Source of the DNA: Thalassospiraceae bacterium LMO-JJ14 | GTDB lineage: Bacteria; Pseudomonadota; Alphaproteobacteria; Rhodospirillales; Casp-alpha2 | DNA length: 64,000 nt | Direction of reading: 5' to 3' | NCBI GenBank assembly: GCA_021555105.2 | Contig: CP134604.1 | Coordinates: forward strand, 2,480,001-2,544,000 | In this document: piece by piece, positions 62,907-64,000 of the stretch | Position numbering within the stretch: position 1 is the stretch's first letter | How the letters are laid out: each line of letters starts with the position of its first letter | Made by a program: the position numbers and the translations under genes | The notes under the pieces: model-generated | Databases searched by the model: none | The model's input: only the letters and a program-made list of their open reading frames with translations | Told to the model about the DNA's origin: nothing

Positions 62907-64000
62907 ATGGCAGAACAAACTACTGCGCTTGCCAAAAAAGTACCTCGCGGCAGCATTGATGCCGATGCGGTTCTGAACTCTTTGGCGAGTACCGTCATCG
63001 TCGTCGACGCCGAGAATAACATCTGCCGCGTCAACCAGGCGGCAGAGCAGCTTTTCCGGGGCAGCGCCACGTACCTGCAGGGCCAATCCATCGATAACAT
63101 GATACCTGCTGACAGCCCGATTTTGGCGTTGGTCAATCAGGCGCGGCGGTTCCGCAGTGTCGTTGCCGAATACGACGTGACCCTGGAAAGCCCAAGGATC
63201 GGTTCGCACGCCGTCGATGTGCAGGTTTCATGCATCCTCGAAGATCCGGGCGCTGTCGCCATCGTCATTCAGCTCCGTTCCATCGCCGAAAAGATCAATC
63301 ACCAACTCAATCATATGGGGGCCGCGCGCTCCGTCACCGCCATGGCGGCCATGCTGGCGCATGAGGTAAAAAACCCGCTCAGCGGTATCCGTGGCGCCGC
63401 GCAGCTGCTTGAGCAATCCGCCGACGAGGAAGATAAAAAGCTGACGACCCTGATTTGTGACGAAGCGGACCGCATCGTCGGACTGGTCGATCGCATGGAG
63501 GTTTTCTCGGACCGCGTGCCGCTGCAACGCGAGGCCGTCAACATTCATAAGGTTCTGGACCGCGTCCAGCGCCTCGCGGAAACGGGTTTCGGCAAGCATG
63601 TGCGTTTTCACAATCAGTTCGACCCATCCCTGCCGCCGGTCTGGGGCAATCACGACCAGCTCGTGCAGGTATTCCTCAATCTCGTCAAGAATGCCGCCGA
63701 AGCCGTCGGCAGTGTCGGCGGCGAAATCACCCTCGGTTCCGCTTACAGCCAGGGCGTACGGTTTGCATTGCCGGGACTGGAAAACAGGGTACATCTGCCG
63801 CTGACGGTCTGGGTCCGCGATAACGGCCCCGGCATCCCCGATGACATGAAACGCTATATGTTCGATGCTTTTGTCACCACGAAGCCGAAAGGCAGCGGTC
63901 TGGGGCTTGCACTGGTTGCCAAGATTATTGGCGATCACGGCGGGGTAATCGAATTCGACAGCATTCCGGGGCGGACCGTTTTCAGGATCATGCTGCCGAT
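62907..64000 (+). CDS. ntrB: nitrogen regulation sensor kinase NtrB (3' end missing)
   Basis: The first 364 residues of a gene cut by the window edge. An N-terminal PAS domain (VLNSLASTVIVVDAENNICRVN) is followed by the phospho-acceptor H box AMLAHEVKNPLSGIRGAA, N box VFLNLVKNAAEAVG, and nucleotide site VRDNGPGIPDDM and GSGLGLALV. NtrB phosphorylates NtrC, which activates sigma-54 promoters under nitrogen limitation. ntrC should follow beyond the window. Only the last few residues are missing. Confidence 0.95.
   Translation, partial: MAEQTTALAKKVPRGSIDADAVLNSLASTVIVVDAENNICRVNQAAEQLFRGSATYLQGQSIDNMIPADSPILALVNQARRFRSVVAEYDVTLESPRIGSHAVDVQVSCILEDPGAVAIVIQLRSIAEKINHQLNHMGAARSVTAMAAMLAHEVKNPLSGIRGAAQLLEQSADEEDKKLTTLICDEADRIVGLVDRMEVFSDRVPLQREAVNIHKVLDRVQRLAETGFGKHVRFHNQFDPSLPPVWGNHDQLVQVFLNLVKNAAEAVGSVGGEITLGSAYSQGVRFALPGLENRVHLPLTVWVRDNGPGIPDDMKRYMFDAFVTTKPKGSGLGLALVAKIIGDHGGVIEFDSIPGRTVFRIMLP

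Overview
The window is chromosomal DNA of an alphaproteobacterium, most like the Rhodospirillales. The evidence is gene content and order: cobS-cobT; rpiB-glyA-nrdR-ribD-ribE-ribBA-ribH-nusB-thiL-hppA; bamE / cytochrome bc1 chaperone / DUF177-rpmF-plsX-fabH-ihfA-merR; ispDF and dusB-ntrB; an EipB homologue; a fused IspDF; and a RibBA with a degenerate RibA half. Base composition is GC-rich and fairly even. No rRNA, CRISPR array, insertion sequence or prophage was seen; the only RNA gene I am sure of is tRNA-Pro(GGG). Calls were made by reading protein motifs, not by database search.

Layout. 1-3.9 kb: possible start of a leftward gene, a J-domain protein, and the CobS/CobT subunits of aerobic cobaltochelatase. 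3.9-8.7 kb: leftward accessory genes, namely a secretory or structural-looking protein behind a sigma-54 promoter, an AtuA/DUF4387/VOC operon, a small protein and a CpdA-like phosphoesterase. 8.9-13.9 kb: two exported proteins, a membrane retropepsin-like protein, DUF2062, pdxJ, acpS and a cupin, several with ATGA overlaps. 14-20.5 kb: two PLP/CoA metabolic genes, recO, a hydrolase, an MFS transporter and hemB. 20.6-23.6 kb: a DsbA-family protein and the lepB-rnc-era operon. 24-28.7 kb: sulfur amino-acid enzymes (MetY, a D-cysteine desulfhydrase-like enzyme), an orphan TAXI binding protein and a divergent LysR regulator. 28.8-38.1 kb: a methyltransferase/ATP-grasp fusion, the coenzyme-B12 mutase IcmF with a LiuR-like box, an EEP-family hydrolase, an alcohol dehydrogenase and EipB. 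38.3-49.3 kb: a second sigma-54-promoter hypothetical gene, then the housekeeping run from rpiB to hppA, ending at a strong terminator. 49.4-54.7 kb: envelope, lipid and translation genes and the tRNA. 54.9-59.6 kb: an RTX protein with a Pro-Thr repeat stalk, a PAS protein, a probable small RNA locus, a [2Fe-2S] protein, CutA and a receiver-like protein lacking the phosphoacceptor Asp. 59.7-64 kb: ispDF, a CcsA-like protein, dusB and the 5' part of ntrB.

Connections. The CobST chelatase leads to coenzyme B12, which IcmF uses. NtrB at the right end phosphorylates NtrC, a classical sigma-54 activator, and two genes of unknown function here have near-perfect -24/-12 promoters. MetY and the desulfhydrase-like enzyme both handle reduced sulfur. 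The most unusual items are the methyltransferase/ATP-grasp fusion (28831-30738), the class II CRP-type promoter with a terminator about 90 nt downstream (57325-57464), and the two sigma-54 promoters.
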